41,318 nt of DNA from an uncultured bacterium (GTDB taxonomy: Bacteria > Spirochaetota > UBA4802 > UB4802), in the NCBI GenBank assembly GCA_937920495.1, contig CALEUQ010000043.1:1-41318 (forward strand), written 5' to 3'. Below the pieces are notes generated by a model. That model was given only the letters and a program-made list of their open reading frames with translations, was not told the origin of the DNA and did not search any database. The position numbers and the translations under genes were made by a program. Positions 1 to 9,813 of this stretch are shown in pieces (the stretch's first letter is position 1; every line of letters begins with the position of its first letter).

Positions 1-2
1 AA

Positions 3-140
3 GAAGCAGATGTAGGCGTACCCATAGACCATCATGAGTATTTTATGCAGCTGGGTAAGGATTTTGCCCAAAGGGTAAAGCAATTCTTGTGGTATGATGA
101 AGTGTACCGCAAGCGGTATTCTATTGCAGGGTGGGTGTAA
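3..140 (+). CDS. C-terminal fragment of an unidentified protein
   Basis: An open frame enters from the left edge and ends at TAA 138-140, giving about 45 C-terminal residues ending in YSIAGWV. It contains an aromatic stretch (FLWYDEVYRKRY) and no stop, with codon use like the neighbours. I do not recognise the family. It converges with the deacetylase gene, whose stop lies 41 bp away, and is followed at 146-156 by the motif GGGGTCAGAGC, which also occurs near the transposase gene at the right edge. A mobile-element protein is therefore possible, but nothing in the visible residues proves it. Confidence 0.5.
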   Translation, partial: EADVGVPIDHHEYFMQLGKDFAQRVKQFLWYDEVYRKRYSIAGWV

Positions 141-145
141 AAAAA

Positions 146-156
146 GGGGTCAGAGC
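146..156 (+). repeat. GGGGTCAGAGC motif
   Basis: This 11-mer lies 6 bp after the stop of the left-edge fragment. Its reverse complement occurs at 41066-41076 and 41134-41144, before the RAYT gene at the right edge. Such TGGGGTCAGAGCC strings are common beside RAYT/IS200-like genes; that link here is inference. Confidence 0.5.
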
Positions 157-181
157 TTTAAACTATCCTTAAACTATCCCA

Positions 182-2725
182 TCACCACACTATTACTGAT
201 TTATACTTGTTTGTTTTAATAACAATATCACCTGTTGCAGGTGTGTATTGCACAAGGCTGCAATTAATAAGCTGTTTATGCTGTTTAGGGATACGCGCCC
301 TTATGTAATAACTGTGACCTGCTCCTCCAGGAGTATATATTTCAATACCACTGCTAATCACTTTAAAATTAACAGCAGAAGAATTATATACCACAAACTC
401 ATAGAAGGCATCTTTTACCGTCATCCAGCGTATCCATGGATAATTTTGTTTTAATGTACCAAATTCTTTTTCAAAGTTACTCTTCAGCCACTGCCATCCT
501 TCATATGATTTTGAACGCATCTCATCAAAAACATCATCAGGATGAATAAAATGGCTAATAACACCAAAATTATGAAATGCATCATAAAGTGCAAATTTAT
601 CAAAATCCCGGAAATAGTATCCAGATGTAATGCGAGGAATCTGGTAAAACCTGTTGTCAGGAGTCCAATCAAATTCCTGCTCAACTTCACCGCTTTTGGC
701 AACATAAAGTGTGGCAACAACCCTTATGCTTGGGAAAACTTCTCCCAACGCCTGCAGGCCTGTTGTGTCAATAATATTATGGGGTGCCACATAGCTGAAT
801 GGCAAAGCGCTTTCTCCATACAGTGCAATCCATTCATTTTTCGATACAGTCAAAGCCTGCATCATAGTCTTTTTATCAGGCCATGGTATTGAATCATACT
901 CTTTAGGTTTTGTTAACGTTAATGACATATGATTATACCCATGAAAACCAAGCTCAAAACCATTTTCCAGCGCAGCAATCCCCATCTTTGTGCTCAAGCC
1001 ATTCTGTGATAGATAAAAATCCCTGACAGAAAAACCAGCTTCATCGGATTTTGTATCTCTGTTATAGTTAAAAATAAGAAAACTTGAATACGCAAAACCA
1101 AATTGCTTTTGCCATGAAAGTATATCCTTAAACCATACATCTGATATAAAGAGTGTGTCTGTTTCATCAGGAAGTTTTTTAAGTTTTTCAACAATCTCTT
1201 CAAGCTTTTTACGGTTAAATTTATCCTTTTCATTCTGCAACATATCGCTGTAATATTTTATCCTGTATGGCTTGTAGGCAACATTCCACCACGGTGCAGG
1301 GAAATCATCTATCATCATTAAGCCAACATTTATCATCCCGGTAGCAAACACATCTGCTACTTTATAAATACTTTGAACTATCATCCCGCGTGTTAATTTT
1401 GACTCATCGAGCAGACTGGTATTCCAGTATAATAGTTTCCCTTTCTTTATGGCACGCTCCCATACCACTGGATATTTATCGGCATCAAAAAGAGTATTCA
1501 CTGTTCCAAGTACCTTAACATCCTTATCCACTATTGCCTTGCGGACATTGCAGTCAATATCATCACCGGTAACTGATACTCCATTCATAAAAAAAGATGG
1601 GTTTACTGTTATGCCCTGTTTAAAATATTCAGGTTCTTTTTCATATTGTGTAACCCCGATAAATGCCTGTAAATCTTTATCAGGCTCAATATAATTGAGA
1701 AAGATACATTTACCGCCATTTTCTACATAATCCCTAATTAACCCAAACGGCAGAGCATTTTTAGTTTTAGATGCTATAATTAAGGCTTCGTATTCATTTA
1801 AATCATTAGCCACCAGCTTTTTTAGATCATCTTTTGTATATAGATCATAACGAATCTTTGCATACTTAAACGCATACGATATATTATTCTGAATCCTATC
1901 CAACCTATCAACATCCCCTATCATCACAGCAACATTCAGATACCCATCGTTGTAAAATAACGCTTCCTTTATAAACGCGGAGGTGTTAAGCATAACTTTA
2001 CTGCCGCGTACCACATAAGTCTCCAATGCAAACGCACCTGTTCTGGATATGACAATAACGCTTGATTTGCCATCACCTGCCTGTGGCGGCGCATCGGTTC
2101 GTTGCAGCTGCAGATATGTCTTCACATCTTCTCGCAACGGGATAATCTGCTGATAGTGCAGTGACTTTGTGACATCCTGCTTTTCATCTTTCTCTACCAT
2201 TGCACTGTCTTTATATACAATCTTTATGTTGTTGGGATTATTGGTCCAGAAACCCTGAAAATAGATTCCTATTTTTGTGAAAAGCGGTCGTATGTATGGT
2301 AACAGATCCCATTTTGTTTCGTTCCCATCCTTATAGCCATACGCTCCATACGAGTTGACTATAATTATCTTAATACCTTTTTCAGCTGCGCCAATCATAA
2401 ACTTTGCATAGTTTACGCCAATATCCCTGCTTGCAACAACACCGCCATTATACCAGGTAACTATCGCCCGTATATCTTCAAGATTATTTAAGGAAGAAAA
2501 TCCTTTATCAAAATCATGATATCTTACCTGTAAGCCATTTGACGTAATATCCTTTTCAAAAAACCATTTTAATGGGTTGCTGTCATCAGTATAGCCTTCT
2601 GAGGATTTATAGATACATAATACAGTAAGGCCTTTTGCTTTTGCTAAAGCACTGATTGTGTATACTGTTACTGATACGATAGTAACAACTAATATTATTA
2701 CCTTTTTAATAAAGCTCAATTTCAT
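182..2725 (-). CDS. DUF2194-type protein with NodB-like polysaccharide deacetylase domain
   Basis: The 847-residue protein begins with a hydrophobic segment (about 8-28) that is a signal peptide or N-terminal anchor, so it should act in the periplasm or envelope. Residues about 30-460 form a DUF2194-like region with Rossmann/GATase-like stretches (for example a YNGG turn followed by an IIIVNSYG strand). From about 465 on it resembles carbohydrate esterase family 4: a DD pair in MIDDFP near residue 470, the HGYNH metal motif near 594-598, and SYVAPHN near 645. These suggest a metal-dependent sugar deacetylase or hydrolase. The last ~60 residues are beta-rich. The start overlaps the end of the exporter gene by 20 bp, implying coupled translation. 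The substrate is unknown; an exported polysaccharide is inferred from the neighbours. Confidence 0.75.
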   Translation of the reverse strand: MKLSFIKKVIILVVTIVSVTVYTISALAKAKGLTVLCIYKSSEGYTDDSNPLKWFFEKDITSNGLQVRYHDFDKGFSSLNNLEDIRAIVTWYNGGVVASRDIGVNYAKFMIGAAEKGIKIIIVNSYGAYGYKDGNETKWDLLPYIRPLFTKIGIYFQGFWTNNPNNIKIVYKDSAMVEKDEKQDVTKSLHYQQIIPLREDVKTYLQLQRTDAPPQAGDGKSSVIVISRTGAFALETYVVRGSKVMLNTSAFIKEALFYNDGYLNVAVMIGDVDRLDRIQNNISYAFKYAKIRYDLYTKDDLKKLVANDLNEYEALIIASKTKNALPFGLIRDYVENGGKCIFLNYIEPDKDLQAFIGVTQYEKEPEYFKQGITVNPSFFMNGVSVTGDDIDCNVRKAIVDKDVKVLGTVNTLFDADKYPVVWERAIKKGKLLYWNTSLLDESKLTRGMIVQSIYKVADVFATGMINVGLMMIDDFPAPWWNVAYKPYRIKYYSDMLQNEKDKFNRKKLEEIVEKLKKLPDETDTLFISDVWFKDILSWQKQFGFAYSSFLIFNYNRDTKSDEAGFSVRDFYLSQNGLSTKMGIAALENGFELGFHGYNHMSLTLTKPKEYDSIPWPDKKTMMQALTVSKNEWIALYGESALPFSYVAPHNIIDTTGLQALGEVFPSIRVVATLYVAKSGEVEQEFDWTPDNRFYQIPRITSGYYFRDFDKFALYDAFHNFGVISHFIHPDDVFDEMRSKSYEGWQWLKSNFEKEFGTLKQNYPWIRWMTVKDAFYEFVVYNSSAVNFKVISSGIEIYTPGGAGHSYYIRARIPKQHKQLINCSLVQYTPATGDIVIKTNKYKSVIVW

Positions 2726-5700
2726 AGCGCATATCCCATTTTGAAGGTTTATCTTTTAAGTACAATATTTCTGATCCAGCACCAACAGATTTGATCTCTG
2801 ATGCCAGATTTTTTAACCTGTCAGCAATAACTGCTGCCTGTTTTTGCGATAACGCCACATTTGATTGTTTACTGCCAAGAGTATCCGTATAGGCAACAAT
2901 GTTAATCCGTGTAAATCCACCCATCTTTGTCAGTTTACCAGCAAGCTGGTCAAGAATAACTACTCCATTTGGCGTCAACTCATCGCTCCTGCCTTTAAAT
3001 ATGGTATCCTGATTAAACATGTACACTACCCTTTTCCCTTTGTCCTGTTTTACTAAAAATCCAACCATGTAGGGTACTTTATTTGATTGCGCCACATTAC
3101 CTGCATCGTCAGTGATTTCCATTTGAGCTTGCAGCTGCATATTATATACAGCAGGTTCACCTTTATCATCTGTGCCATCCCAGGAAATAACTTTGGGAGG
3201 CATACCTGCTCCATTAATTACTTTAACCACAGCGCCATCTTCACGCATAAATTGTACCTGCCATTGCACTACATCACCAACAACTGCAGGAGTAATGCGC
3301 AATGTTGTCTGTAGTGGCACTATCTCATTTGGTTCAACCTTTATGTCAACAGCAACTTTTGTAACCACCACAACAGCAGTGGGAGTTGACGTAACTACTA
3401 TCCCGTCATCATATTTTATAGTCATTGCTGCGGAATATTCTCCATCGGGCACCTGTTTTAAATTATCATCACATCCATCCCACAATACATCATACGGGAT
3501 AAAATCATTACCACGTATGGTCCTAACTATTTTATTCTTACTGCTTATAGTTATGAACCAATTGGCCACATTCTTTTTGTCTGTTGCCTGAATAATAAAA
3601 CTTACCGTATCTTTAATCTTATCACCATTTGGTGAAAATTTTGTATATGATGGGGTCAGAGCAATAGCCCGTTTTGAAGTAGACAGGACTATCTCCTGTT
3701 TTTTTGAACTAAACCTTTCGCCTGCCGAATTCTGAATGGTAAGGTGTACATAATATTTTCCATTTGGAGCTAACACATTATTTTTTGCTGTGCCATCCCA
3801 CCGGAATGTTACCGGCACTGTGCCCGCTAAACTGTACTCCTGAATCTTTTCACCTTTCTCATTGAAAATCTCAATCCACCACTGTTGGATTCCCTTTTCA
3901 TCAAATGCAGTTAAACTGAGTGTTGCAACATCATCCTTACCATCGCCATCTGGCGTAATAAGGGTTGGATTTGCTGACACAAAGAGTAGCGGTTTACCGC
4001 CTGCACCTTTTGGCGTATAAATACTGAAAAATGTGCCTGTTGCACCAAACTTAAGATCATGTGAAATATATGTATCATTGTTTGAAGAATTGGGCAAGGT
4101 AACATTTGAATACATATACTCAGCAAACAGGCGTACCTTATCCCAGGTATGTGAAATAGCTATACCTGGCATTAGAATCCGTTGATCCAGTGAATTATAC
4201 ATATACTGGAAAAATAGTGAATACAATACGCTTCCACCAAAGAGATTATCAACCTGTTGAGAAACTTTAACCATTGGTCCATAATAGGAAACCCCTTTGG
4301 GAGCCCAATACGGCACAAATAGTATATATCCGGAAGCATACCGGCTGAATTTTGTATCTTCGTATGAATATATACCTGCGATATCAAATAACATATTCCA
4401 CTGTGATATACGGTATACCCTGACAGTAAGCTGATTAAAGTTTGAAAGGCGTGTATTGGAATCCGATAGCATCCGATACTGTACAGCATTGTAAAGGAAC
4501 AGCCTTTTGCTAAGAGGAAAATTGTATTCCGAAAAATTAATATCCAGAATGCCCTCTATCATATCATAGGTAATTGCATCCCTGAATTTCATCTTCAATG
4601 ACTGGGTTAAATCATTTTCATCATCATGGCTATACGCCACTTTGAGTGTAACTCCACTTGCAGGAGGTGCCCACCATAGTCCCGCGCCATACGACAATGA
4701 GATATAGTTTACTGTTGAATCATATAAGGGATTGCCATAATCTACTGTGCCTGAATACATATTCCCGGACAATTGTGCAAAGAGCTTCATATAGAAGAGT
4801 CTGAATGGAACAGAAACCTGCATAAAAGCTGACTGCATTGATACGCTACCATCTGAGGGATAGAAAAGCTGCCCGGTTGTAGCAATGCCACCGGTGTCAG
4901 TCTGCTTTTTAAATTCATACCCTGCCTGTAATGCAAAATACTGACTGGGTTGGTACAAACCAGTTATACCCATTCCATACCGTGTTCGCATATTATCATT
5001 GAAGTATAGCACATTACCGGTAAGTGAGGGAGAATGTTGTTTTTGCAATTCATAGTGAGCTTTGCGGGCAAATTCAAAATCTGGCTGTGCATTGATACAT
5101 ATTTCATAATTTTCCTTTGCATCTTTCCAGTATCCTAATAGCTCATTTATATTTCCCATAGCAAAATTTGCATCAACATTTAAAGGCTGTACTTTCAGGA
5201 TGTTGCTGTAATACTGCCGTGATGCATTATAATTGCCATTTTGTAAGTAGAAGTTGGCTATTTCTTTATAAATTCGCGCATTGTCAAGCTCCAGGTCTAA
5301 AAACTGCTTTTCATATACAGTGCGCATTGTTGCAAGCCCAAATGAAATCTTCTGATCAAGATCATCACGTACTATGCTCAACAATGAGTCAACATGTGAA
5401 AGTGCATCTTCTATATCACCTTGCAAGCTTTGCGAAGGCGTTTCTTTATTCAATTGTGCAAGTGCAATTACCTGTTCAATATCACCCTTGTATGCTGCAG
5501 AAATTTTTTTACTTTGCAATGACTCTTCTAAATGAACTATCGCCTCCTTATATTTTCCTGTGTGTGCATATGCAAGCGACAATCCTGGAAATTCAGCGTT
5601 AGCAGCCAATTTTTTTACTGACTCAAAAGAACTGATAGCATTTGACGGTTTTCCATACAACAAATCAATGGTCCCCTGTACCTTGTAGGGTTGATACATC

Positions 5701-7619
5701 TGTGGGTTTAATTTTTTTGCAGTTACCGCATAACTGTACATTCTGTCGGGCTCAAATTGCCATCCAATTGCAGCCTGCATTGCGCTGTAGGTTTGCACAT
5801 CTTTGCCAAATGCAGCAGTGATGTCATTGTACAAATAAAGTTCCTTCTGTATTTCCTTTAGTTTTTTGATGTACGATTCAAGCAGCACTTTATCATTTGC
5901 AAGAGATGGCGGCTCAATTACAGCCTTGCCTTTCTTTTTATCATCTATCAGTTTTGCATATTGCTTTTGCAGTGTATCAACATCGCTCTTAATAGTTTTT
6001 ATGATTGGCTTTAATGATTGCAATCCAACAGTATGCACAGCCAGCCGCGTTATCTTCTGTTCTGCATGCTCAATTGAATGAAACATCTTATAGGCAAGCA
6101 GCGCATCGTATTCTTTTACTGCATCAGAATACATCCTATTCCATATATAGGTATCAACAAGCCCTTTTCTCAAATTCACATCATCAGGATTTTTTACCAA
6201 TGCTTCTTTATAGCTTTCTATTAATGCCCGCCGCTCCTTTGCAAGCTCATCCTTAACATCTAAGGATATGCCCGAGAGCTCCGGATATAGATCCACTATC
6301 TGTTTGGCATCATTAATAATTTTACCTGCTTTTGCAGTTTCGCCTAAATCAAGATATATCTTTGCTAATTTTTTATATGCTGATATCTGCTTCTCATTTA
6401 TATCGATGATGCGGTAATATTGCCGTATGGCATCATATGCCCTGCCAGCCCAGTAATAATTATCTCCAAGAACCTCAAGTACATCAACATTGTTTGGAGC
6501 CAGACTCTCAGCTTTTTCAAATGTGGCGATAGCTCTGTTTAGTTCACCTTTCCAGGAATATTGTGTAGCAAGGGAAATATACGCATCAACATTTTCCGGA
6601 TCTATGGCGATAATTTCCTGATAATACTTTATTGCTTCATCATATCTGTTGTTCCAGCCTGCAAGCACCGAAAGCAGCTTTCGCGCCGTGATATTCTTTT
6701 CATCAATAGATATAATGTTTTTATATTCACTGATAGCTGCATCCAGTTGATCCGACCATGAGTAGAACGCAGCCAGTTGCAGCCGCATATCTATATCGCG
6801 TGGATTTTTCTCCAGATACTTTTGCAGCAAAAATATCGCCTTGTTGTAATCGTACAGCCATCCATATATCTGCACAAGGGTAAATAGGGCTTCCCTGTCA
6901 GAAATATTTGTCCTAAGTTTTTTTTCATAAAACTCAGGGATATTGAAAAGCAATCCATCCCCCGGTGTGGAAAAATCTTTAGGAGCAACATCAGGAAAAT
7001 CCATTAGCTGTGCTATTCCGGTACTATACTGTGGAAATAATAAAATGGCATCTATATAAAAATAGTAATCCCATCCACTGCTTCGTTTTTGTTTTACTCG
7101 GATAGTTAAGGTATGTTTTCCTGCATTGAGCGTACCCGAAGCTATTTTCACCCAGTAAAACCCGCCTATACCATAAAAGTTTTTTACATAGACATTTTCA
7201 GCAGAAGCAGTCTGAAACGGGCCATTGTCAATCTTCCATTCAATGGGCGATGCATACCCTGGCCTATCTTTGTATGTTGAACCTGGCGGGGTACATCCCA
7301 TCCAGAAATCGTATTCTTTAGTATGTGTTACATAAAAGACATATGTAGCAAAATATCCTTCCTGCGGCGGATCAACGTCTTTTGAAAGCTGAAGGGCAAA
7401 CTTATTGCTGCAGAAAAAGTTATAGATGGGTTCACGAGCAAAATTTGTTGATACAGCATTTTCGCCTTCTATCCATATATAATTTTTATATGATATCTTT
7501 GTATTACGGTTTGTTTCATCTTTTTGCGGCTTATCTGCAATCTGAGAATATGTAATTGCCGTAACGATACCAGCACATAGTATGGCAAAAATTATAATTA
7601 ATATTCTTTTTGTTTTCAT
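2706..7619 (-). CDS. Giant exporter-like protein: CBM-like domain, TPRs, outer-membrane barrel, FlgD-like Ig domains, OmpA domain
   Basis: About 1637 residues from the ATG at 7619, which has an AGAGGTG ribosome site; a longer TTG start at 7640 lacks one. In order: signal peptide (1-28); a jelly-roll, carbohydrate-binding-like domain (about 46-200, opening IWIEGENA); TPR arrays (about 230-480 and again to about 860); a segment of alternating aromatic/polar strands typical of an outer-membrane barrel (about 865-1205); three FlgD-like Ig domains (about 1210-1525, with TPDGDG, SPNGD and three WDG motifs); and an OmpA peptidoglycan-binding domain (about 1525-1637, YTDTLGSKQSN..LS). TPR plus porin recalls PelB, PgaA and BcsC polysaccharide exporters, but those carry no CBM, Ig or OmpA parts. 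It sits between an SLH lipoprotein and a deacetylase. Export of a polysaccharide is inferred. Confidence 0.75.
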   Translation of the reverse strand: MKTKRILIIIFAILCAGIVTAITYSQIADKPQKDETNRNTKISYKNYIWIEGENAVSTNFAREPIYNFFCSNKFALQLSKDVDPPQEGYFATYVFYVTHTKEYDFWMGCTPPGSTYKDRPGYASPIEWKIDNGPFQTASAENVYVKNFYGIGGFYWVKIASGTLNAGKHTLTIRVKQKRSSGWDYYFYIDAILLFPQYSTGIAQLMDFPDVAPKDFSTPGDGLLFNIPEFYEKKLRTNISDREALFTLVQIYGWLYDYNKAIFLLQKYLEKNPRDIDMRLQLAAFYSWSDQLDAAISEYKNIISIDEKNITARKLLSVLAGWNNRYDEAIKYYQEIIAIDPENVDAYISLATQYSWKGELNRAIATFEKAESLAPNNVDVLEVLGDNYYWAGRAYDAIRQYYRIIDINEKQISAYKKLAKIYLDLGETAKAGKIINDAKQIVDLYPELSGISLDVKDELAKERRALIESYKEALVKNPDDVNLRKGLVDTYIWNRMYSDAVKEYDALLAYKMFHSIEHAEQKITRLAVHTVGLQSLKPIIKTIKSDVDTLQKQYAKLIDDKKKGKAVIEPPSLANDKVLLESYIKKLKEIQKELYLYNDITAAFGKDVQTYSAMQAAIGWQFEPDRMYSYAVTAKKLNPQMYQPYKVQGTIDLLYGKPSNAISSFESVKKLAANAEFPGLSLAYAHTGKYKEAIVHLEESLQSKKISAAYKGDIEQVIALAQLNKETPSQSLQGDIEDALSHVDSLLSIVRDDLDQKISFGLATMRTVYEKQFLDLELDNARIYKEIANFYLQNGNYNASRQYYSNILKVQPLNVDANFAMGNINELLGYWKDAKENYEICINAQPDFEFARKAHYELQKQHSPSLTGNVLYFNDNMRTRYGMGITGLYQPSQYFALQAGYEFKKQTDTGGIATTGQLFYPSDGSVSMQSAFMQVSVPFRLFYMKLFAQLSGNMYSGTVDYGNPLYDSTVNYISLSYGAGLWWAPPASGVTLKVAYSHDDENDLTQSLKMKFRDAITYDMIEGILDINFSEYNFPLSKRLFLYNAVQYRMLSDSNTRLSNFNQLTVRVYRISQWNMLFDIAGIYSYEDTKFSRYASGYILFVPYWAPKGVSYYGPMVKVSQQVDNLFGGSVLYSLFFQYMYNSLDQRILMPGIAISHTWDKVRLFAEYMYSNVTLPNSSNNDTYISHDLKFGATGTFFSIYTPKGAGGKPLLFVSANPTLITPDGDGKDDVATLSLTAFDEKGIQQWWIEIFNEKGEKIQEYSLAGTVPVTFRWDGTAKNNVLAPNGKYYVHLTIQNSAGERFSSKKQEIVLSTSKRAIALTPSYTKFSPNGDKIKDTVSFIIQATDKKNVANWFITISSKNKIVRTIRGNDFIPYDVLWDGCDDNLKQVPDGEYSAAMTIKYDDGIVVTSTPTAVVVVTKVAVDIKVEPNEIVPLQTTLRITPAVVGDVVQWQVQFMREDGAVVKVINGAGMPPKVISWDGTDDKGEPAVYNMQLQAQMEITDDAGNVAQSNKVPYMVGFLVKQDKGKRVVYMFNQDTIFKGRSDELTPNGVVILDQLAGKLTKMGGFTRINIVAYTDTLGSKQSNVALSQKQAAVIADRLKNLASEIKSVGAGSEILYLKDKPSKWDMRYEIELY

Positions 7620-7648
7620 ACACACCTCTTTAGTCCCCAAAATATAAA

Positions 7649-8725
7649 CTATTTTACCAATTTTTGAATTATCATTATTGCCTGCAATCCGGTTATCGAT
7701 TCATCTGGATATGCGTCCTGACTTAATGAAACGCTCATAATATCCAGATCAACAGCCAATCGCAGTGCATTATAATATACATTATCATTTTTTATATCAT
7801 TAAAAAATGGAGGAGATTCATTTGTAAACTTTGAACGCAATCCATCATTATTTCGTGCTAATACCAAAAAGTCCTCAACAATCTTTGCCATTTCGCCACG
7901 TGATACTACCATAAAGGGTTCAAATGTATTACCTTGTATATATGAAAATAAGCCTTTCCCCCGCAATGCAATAATTGCATCCTTATATTGAGATTTTTCT
8001 ATATCAATAAAATTTACATCAAGTGGTTTACTTGTACTGATTTTATTATGCACACCAAATACTTCATATAGTACATACGCAAGCTTTTCTCTTGTCATTG
8101 CGGGTTCAAGGATAAAGTCTGATACTTTTGCTATATTGATGGATAATGTCTTTATGCGGGAGATTACTTCCAGGCGGTTAGCAGCTACAACCTGTAATTC
8201 TTTATTAATAAGTAATGCGTTTGTGTAATTATCCCGTGCTTTATCATAATCCCCTTTTAAAAAATAGGCATCGCCAATTGTAATGAAAGCCATTGGATTA
8301 TCAGAGTTTTCCAGCGACTTTACATCATTAAGTGCACTTACAGCACCCGCTTTCCCTTTGGTAGCCAGCAGTATGCGAGCCTGCATTATTTGCATCAATA
8401 CATTATCCCCTGATGGCAAAGACTGTGCCAGTTCAAGTTGAGCCAGAGCATCCTGATAGCTTCCCTTTAAATAATAGTAATATGCCAGCAATGCAGCTAC
8501 AGTTGCATCAGATCTTTTTTGTTTTACTAACTCACTATGCCGTTGCATCAAAAGAGTGTATGCCTTGTTTAAAAGCTTATTTTTTTGTACTGGATTTTCA
8601 ATGGATTCCGCATTGGTCAAATTTTTATATATAAGATCATAATCTTTTTGCGGGCTTTGCGTAACCAGAGACCCACATGAGATGAAAATCATCATTATTG
8701 AGATACAAATAAATATCATTCTCAT
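7649..8725 (-). CDS. Lipoprotein with TPR repeats and SLH-like domains
   Basis: This 358-residue protein has a lipoprotein signal peptide with the modified cysteine at position 17 (IFISCG). Residues about 30-190 are helical TPR-like repeats (for example YYLKGSYQDALAQLELA and YFLKGDYDKARDNYTNAL). Residues about 200-358 contain SLH-like repeats (MTREKLAYVLYEVF, VSRGEMAKIVEDFL, YPDESITGLQAIMIIQKL), a fold that binds cell-wall or surface polysaccharide. It is the first gene of the three-gene set, ending 29 bp before the exporter start, and has a GGTGGTGAG ribosome site. It is probably a periplasmic or outer-membrane accessory that holds the exporter or its polysaccharide; the role is inferred from domains and position. 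Confidence 0.75.
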   Translation of the reverse strand: MRMIFICISIMMIFISCGSLVTQSPQKDYDLIYKNLTNAESIENPVQKNKLLNKAYTLLMQRHSELVKQKRSDATVAALLAYYYYLKGSYQDALAQLELAQSLPSGDNVLMQIMQARILLATKGKAGAVSALNDVKSLENSDNPMAFITIGDAYFLKGDYDKARDNYTNALLINKELQVVAANRLEVISRIKTLSINIAKVSDFILEPAMTREKLAYVLYEVFGVHNKISTSKPLDVNFIDIEKSQYKDAIIALRGKGLFSYIQGNTFEPFMVVSRGEMAKIVEDFLVLARNNDGLRSKFTNESPPFFNDIKNDNVYYNALRLAVDLDIMSVSLSQDAYPDESITGLQAIMIIQKLVK

Positions 8726-8826
8726 AACTCACCACCAATACAGTATTATATATTGTTCAAATATTATTATAAACCAATTATACTATGGTTTTGCACTACC
8801 TGACAAGAAAATAATTATACTTTGTT

Positions 8827-9495
8827 TTAATAATAGCATGAAAATGCAAACAAAAGCTGTGCAGGAGCATATAATGACCACGTCACAACAGTACTATGTG
8901 GAATTTTACGAACAAACTGATTAAAGGCAAGCACTCCATCAGATATGGCAAAAAGAATTGCTGCAATAGCTACGATTGGACCTTTTGGATATACATTGTG
9001 AATACATATACTTATCGCAAAGAACAAAACCAGTGCTAAAATAAGCATATACGATATGACCGGAAGGTTCAACTTCCCTTGCGCCCTGTGCATCAACATA
9101 TAATACAAAAAGAAAATAGCACAAAGAACAAGTCCAGTTATTATATCATTCGTATTATAGCTATAGTCAATACTTAACGAATATACATAACACATATGAG
9201 TGAGCAAAAAGAAAAATAATCCATGAATGAAAAAGCTCATCTCTTCTATCATAAGCAAAGTATCTGCAATTAATGCAAATACAAGCCCGGCAATAATAAC
9301 CATATTATACTGAGTAAAACCACGAACATACGATACATACAACGCAATGATAATCACAATGTAGGTAATAAGCGGTGTGAATATGTATTTTAACCTTAAA
9401 TTCTTTTTTAACGCAACTATCTCACGAATAACAAAAATTATAAAAAAAATAGCTACAAGATATAATACATTTGTCTGAACTATTATATCGGGCAT
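8827..9495 (-). CDS. YhhN/TMEM86 family membrane protein (lysoplasmalogenase-like)
   Basis: About 222 residues with roughly eight hydrophobic helices. Family marks are the motif GLVFALIADTLLM near residue 80, HMCYVYSL near 105, and the second half FAISDGVLAFNQF near 180 with SLYAPAQLL at the end. Characterised relatives hydrolyse the vinyl-ether bond of lysoplasmalogens, a lipid class typical of anaerobes. I chose the ATG at 9495 because GGGGGA lies 7 bp upstream; the start at 9513 has no such site. It lies 101 bp upstream of the SLH lipoprotein gene and 47 bp downstream of csrA on the same strand, so it could be co-transcribed with either, but no functional link is evident. Confidence 0.8.
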   Translation of the reverse strand: MPDIIVQTNVLYLVAIFFIIFVIREIVALKKNLRLKYIFTPLITYIVIIIALYVSYVRGFTQYNMVIIAGLVFALIADTLLMIEEMSFFIHGLFFFLLTHMCYVYSLSIDYSYNTNDIITGLVLCAIFFLYYMLMHRAQGKLNLPVISYMLILALVLFFAISICIHNVYPKGPIVAIAAILFAISDGVLAFNQFVRKIPHSTVVTWSLYAPAQLLFAFSCYY

Positions 9496-9542
9496 ACATA
9501 TTCCCCCTACCATTGTTACATGCAGTGGCAGAATATATATGC

Positions 9543-9809
9543 TTATTTTTTTGAATTGTCAATGTTTTTTTCTTTATGTGTCTGCAGTATATCGGTAATA
9601 TCTTTCAGAGTATCAGGCTCAAGCTTTGACTTCATTGCAGCAATATTTTCTTTTTGTATTTCCTCATAAATCTCTTTTCGGTGAATGCTAACAGACTTAG
9701 GTGCCTTGATCCCTAATTTCACCTGATCGCCTTTGATATCGATGATAACTATCTCAATATCATCTCCAATCATAATGCTTTCATTTATTTTCCGCGCCAG
9801 TACCAGCAT
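9543..9809 (-). CDS. csrA: Carbon storage/flagellar translational regulator CsrA
   Basis: An 88-residue Csr[21 protein letters not shown] at the start, then [22 protein letters not shown], the RNA-binding strand and loop. The ~25-residue lysine-rich C-terminal extension is longer than in enterobacterial CsrA (about 61 residues) and resembles the extended forms that work with FliW. CsrA binds GGA motifs in mRNA leaders and usually represses flagellin or hook-protein translation. The start is 4 bp after the fliW stop, and its ribosome site (AAGGGG) lies inside the last fliW codons, so translation is coupled. It is the last gene of the flgN-flgK-flgL-fliW-csrA run. Confidence 0.97.
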   Translation of the reverse strand: MLVLARKINESIMIGDDIEIVIIDIKGDQVKLGIKAPKSVSIHRKEIYEEIQKENIAAMKSKLEPDTLKDITDILQTHKEKNIDNSKK

Positions 9810-9813
9810 GCAA

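Noticed and set aside
182-8725. Calling the left cassette a pel operon
   Set aside because: TPR+barrel and a deacetylase recall Pel, but no PelD, PelF or PelG homologue is present and the exporter architecture differs, so only a general polysaccharide role is proposed.
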